From an uncultured Ruminococcus sp. (lineage in GTDB: Bacteria; Bacillota; Clostridia; Oscillospirales; Acutalibacteraceae), in contig CATOLC010000004.1 in the NCBI GenBank assembly GCA_951800855.1, positions 1 through 17,863 on the forward strand: a stretch of 17,863 nt of DNA, read 5' to 3'. Positions 15,528 to 17,863 of the stretch are shown here, piece after piece. Each line of letters opens with the position of its first letter. Within the stretch, counting starts at the first letter, position 1. A program made the translations under genes and the position numbers. Below the pieces are notes generated by a model. The model worked only from the letters and a program-made list of their open reading frames with translations, was not told where the DNA came from and made no database searches.

Positions 15528-16262
15528 GTGTTGAACGGTATAGATATAGCTATAGTAAAGGATGTAGTCACGGATAAAAAACTTAATTATATTAATGTAG
15601 AAGTTGAAGGCAGAGGGATTACCCTTAAAAATGTGCAGCTTATGGTTCCGATAGCGGGTGTTGTAAATGCTCAGAAGCCAGGTGCTGGTTTTGGTTTGGT
15701 TTTTGTCCCTCCGGTAGGCCAAAGAGTAGTTATTGGATATATTGATAGTCAGAAAAAAGTAGCGGTATGCCTGGGCTGTGTTTATGATGAGACTAATTTT
15801 GCACCAAATATTGTGAATAAGAAAAGTCCAAACCTGTACTTTAGCTATGGAGAAGAATGGAGTTTAAACCTTGACAAAACTAAAAAAACTATGGAAATTA
15901 AAATAGGCAGTCAAGGGAAGGAAGATGTGTTTATGATAAACCAATCAAGTAAAAAAACTTCCTTAACTTTAAGTGATAAACAGACAAAAATTACAATAGA
16001 TGGAAATAAAGGAAGCATAGAATTAGCTGCGAAGCAAGAAATTAAGATGAGTGTTGGGACTAGTTCTATTCAGATAAACACCCAAGGGATAAATATTAAA
16101 ACGAATAGCAATTTAAATGTAAAGGGACTAAACACTGTTTTAGACGCTACATCGCAGGCAAAACTTCAAGGTGCTACAGTTATAGTTAAGGGAACAGTAC
16201 AGGCAGAGCTCCAGGGTGCAGTGGCTTCGGTTAAGGGAAGCGGTTTGACCAAGCTTGGGTAA
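15528..16262 (+). CDS. Baseplate spike protein (gp5/gpV/VgrG OB-fold plus beta-helix needle)
   Basis: 244 residues from the GTG at 15528. This start is chosen because AAAGGAG (15516-15522) precedes it by five bases; the upstream in-frame GTG at 15522 overlaps that site, and TTG at 15531 is an alternative. Residues 1 to about 95 form the OB-fold: NGIDIAIVKDVVTDKKLNYI, NVEVEGRG, VQLMVPIAGV, GFGLVFVPPVGQRVVIGYID and VCLGCVYDET. The remainder is repeated short beta strands rich in Lys/Thr/Gly (KTSLTLSDKQTKITIDGNKG, SIELAAKQEIKMSVGTS, LQGATVIVKG..QAELQGA) that build the trimeric beta-helix needle, ending VKGSGLTKLG. Two near-repeat strands at the end suggest local duplication. It follows the hub by 33 bases. 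No PAAR tip gene is seen in the window, and no lysozyme domain is present. Confidence 0.9.
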   Translation: MLNGIDIAIVKDVVTDKKLNYINVEVEGRGITLKNVQLMVPIAGVVNAQKPGAGFGLVFVPPVGQRVVIGYIDSQKKVAVCLGCVYDETNFAPNIVNKKSPNLYFSYGEEWSLNLDKTKKTMEIKIGSQGKEDVFMINQSSKKTSLTLSDKQTKITIDGNKGSIELAAKQEIKMSVGTSSIQINTQGINIKTNSNLNVKGLNTVLDATSQAKLQGATVIVKGTVQAELQGAVASVKGSGLTKLG

Positions 16263-16285
16263 ATAATTTAAGGGAGGAAGGAAAT

Positions 16286-16669
16286 ATGGCAGTAATCAGG
16301 GGATGGAAATTTCCGGTAAATATTGATAAAGATACGGGAAGAATTATGTCTGTCGAGGACAATGAAAATATAAAGCAGTCAATAAAAATTATCCTTCTTA
16401 CTCAGCTGAACGAAAGAAAACTTTTTCCGAGATTTGGAACAGCTGTAAAGTCCTTTTTATTTGAAATTATAGACCCGACATTTGTTAGTGACCTTAAGCA
16501 GGCTATTACAAATTCACTGAAAAAATGGGAAATGAATATAAATAGTTTACATGTTTCTGTGAATCCTGATGATGGTTCAACTTCTAGAGTTGTGGTAAAT
16601 ATAGATTATATAACAAATATTTCACCTAATCAGGAAAGAGTAAGTCATAAAATAAGTTTAAATAAATAA
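16286..16669 (+). CDS. Baseplate wedge protein, gp25-like
   Basis: 127 residues, the normal gp25 length; it anchors the first sheath ring to the baseplate. Family marks: GWKFPVNIDKDTGRIMSVED at the N-terminus, NIKQSIKIILLTQLNERKLFPRFGTAV (residues about 28-55; the -R-.-P-.FG.-. signature of gp25/T6SS TssE) and a C-terminal VVVNIDYITN strand. A GGGAGGAAGGAAAT ribosome binding site is just before the ATG. It lies 23 bases after the spike and 18 before the wedge gene, a tight baseplate operon. The TssE ortholog in type VI systems has the same role. Confidence 0.93.
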   Translation: MAVIRGWKFPVNIDKDTGRIMSVEDNENIKQSIKIILLTQLNERKLFPRFGTAVKSFLFEIIDPTFVSDLKQAITNSLKKWEMNINSLHVSVNPDDGSTSRVVVNIDYITNISPNQERVSHKISLNK

Positions 16670-16687
16670 TATAAAGGAGGCTGGAAG

Positions 16688-17863
16688 ATGTACAATATTC
16701 CTAAACTGGACAAAAGAGACTCAAAGGCTCTTTTGCAAGAAGTAAAAAAATTTGCTGCTCAATATACCCCGGAATGGAATTTTGATGAAGGGAGCTCTGA
16801 TTTTGGGGTAGTTCTTGCTAAAATTTTTTGTCATTTGATGGAAGGAACTATAAATAAATATAATAAAACCTCCTATAATTATTATTTAACATTCCTAAAC
16901 ATGTTGGGAATAAAGCTGTATCCGGCCTATGCTGCAACGGGAATGGTCATAGTAGATGTGGAGGAAGGTTCAGGAGGAACTTATATTAAAAAAGGTTCAT
17001 CTCTTTACGCTAAATCTCAAAAATCAAGCGGAGAAACTATAATATATGAAACGCAGGACAGTATGTTTGCAGTTGATACAAAAATCACTGGGATATTCTT
17101 TACTGAAGGTGAATCGGATACAATTGTAGATATATATGATATCGGTGAAGAAGAAGAGGAAAAACAAATTGAGCCGTTTAGAATTTTTGATACGGTATCC
17201 AATGAAAATAAGCAAAGCCATGAAATCTATTTTACAGATGATACTGTCTTTTATATGTCAAACCCACAATTAGGTTTTACTTTTTCCAATAGTATCTCGG
17301 AGGCCAAAAACAAGGTTTTATCTGAGATATTTTCGGATAAAGAAAATGCCGTATGGGAAATTTATAATGGGAAAAAATGGGAAAAAGCAGAAAAAATGGA
17401 AAAAAATGGGCAAGAAATCAGAATAGAGTTTAAAAATCAGCCTCAGAAAGTAAAAGTTAACGGCAAAAGAGGACTTAGTTTAAGGTGCAGACTTAAAAAA
17501 ATACCATATAATAATATTACAGTAACTCAGATAAATTATAGGTCATTTTCTAATAAGATAGCCCCGGACTATCTTTTTTGCAACGATACTCATCTTGCGG
17601 ATGAAGATTTTTTCCCGTTCGAAGAAAAATATACAATGTACAATAATTTTAATCTTGCATGCGAAGAAGCTCTGATAAAAAAAGGAGCTAACATAGAAAT
17701 TGAGGCAGAAGTTCAATTTGTTAAGGTTAAAGTTGATGCAGACCCTAGTGCCGCTATAGGAAAAAAATTTAAATATATAATGACGGATATTGATTTTGCA
17801 GATTTAGAGCCTTCTGATGTACAGATAGAAGAAGTCGTGTGGGAATATTGGAATGGGCAAGGA
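16688..17863 (+). CDS. Baseplate J / gp6-like wedge protein, 3'-partial
   Basis: The frame runs from the ATG at 16688 (AAAGGAGG about eight bases before) to the right edge, 392 codons without a stop, so the C-terminus is missing. The N-terminal PEWNFDEGSSDFGVVLAKIF followed by CHLMEGTINKYNK (residues about 28-60) is the eCIS/T4 gp6-type J signature, usually PEW..DE..DPG.ALAELFA.L.E....R.N. Next come a beta-rich segment with an AATGMVIVDVEEGSGGTYIK motif and several FYM/IYF strands, an acidic loop (GEEEEEKQ) and WEIYNGKKWEKAEKM and VVWEYWNGQG elements common in this large wedge family. It forms the baseplate ring with gp25 and the gp7-like protein, which would be expected next downstream. Most eCIS J proteins are considerably longer than what is visible here. 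Confidence 0.9.
   Translation, partial: MYNIPKLDKRDSKALLQEVKKFAAQYTPEWNFDEGSSDFGVVLAKIFCHLMEGTINKYNKTSYNYYLTFLNMLGIKLYPAYAATGMVIVDVEEGSGGTYIKKGSSLYAKSQKSSGETIIYETQDSMFAVDTKITGIFFTEGESDTIVDIYDIGEEEEEKQIEPFRIFDTVSNENKQSHEIYFTDDTVFYMSNPQLGFTFSNSISEAKNKVLSEIFSDKENAVWEIYNGKKWEKAEKMEKNGQEIRIEFKNQPQKVKVNGKRGLSLRCRLKKIPYNNITVTQINYRSFSNKIAPDYLFCNDTHLADEDFFPFEEKYTMYNNFNLACEEALIKKGANIEIEAEVQFVKVKVDADPSAAIGKKFKYIMTDIDFADLEPSDVQIEEVVWEYWNGQG

Noticed and set aside
5921..17863. Complete prophage
   Set aside because: Only tail, tube, chaperone and baseplate genes are visible; no integrase, terminase, portal, capsid, holin or endolysin in the window. The cluster is cut at the right edge, so this is limited to what can be seen.
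1..17863. CRISPR arrays, tRNA/rRNA genes, insertion sequences
   Set aside because: No regularly spaced palindromic repeats, cloverleaf or rRNA sequence, transposase motif or terminal inverted repeats were found by reading.

Overview
The window looks like chromosomal DNA of a low-GC, endospore-forming Firmicute, probably of the class Clostridia. The evidence is a full-length sporulation sigma factor of the SigK family, AAGGAGG-type ribosome binding sites, frequent TTG/GTG starts and strong A/T codon bias. The species cannot be named from this sequence.

Region 1 (1-3469, + strand) holds an unrecognised, Ser/Asp/Glu-rich, modular protein whose start lies upstream of the window. It is built from three kinds of duplicated unit. 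A seven-A run at 2730-2736 breaks its frame, so the last homologous domain lies in a second frame (2738-3469). A strong bidirectional terminator (3503-3543) separates it from the convergent sigK gene (3584-4270, - strand). An AT-rich divergent intergenic region follows (4271-4743).

Region 2 (4744 to the right edge, + strand) is a contractile injection system (phage-tail-like, eCIS/tailocin type). In order it carries a charged coiled-coil protein of unknown role, contractile sheath, inner tube, tail assembly chaperone-like protein, a DUF6760-like small frame without a start codon, a second tube-like domain fused to about 590 residues of repeat-rich coiled coil, a 967-residue Lys/Asn/Ile-rich helical protein, gpD/gp27-like hub, gp5/gpV-like spike, gp25-like baseplate wedge, and a baseplate J/gp6-like wedge cut by the window edge. 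No capsid, terminase, portal, lysis or integrase genes are seen, so this looks like a dedicated particle and not a prophage, though the module continues past the window.

The most interesting points come from reading the DNA directly. First, the small frame after the chaperone gene has no start codon, but it joins the chaperone through a canonical -1 slippery heptamer (T TTT TTC, 8687-8693) with a Shine-Dalgarno-like GAGGT nine bases upstream. This is the arrangement of the gpG/gpGT and P2 E/E' tail chaperones. Second, the gene right after it, in the classical tape-measure position, fuses a tube-like domain to a coil ending in exactly 65+65+4x33 residues of tandem repeat, so it could be a combined tube initiator and molecular ruler. 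Third, the cluster lies beside sigK, with weak promoter-like motifs that make sporulation-linked expression testable. Fourth, the neighbouring duplicated-domain gene is split at a homopolymer that could be a mutation, a phase-variation tract or a sequencing error.
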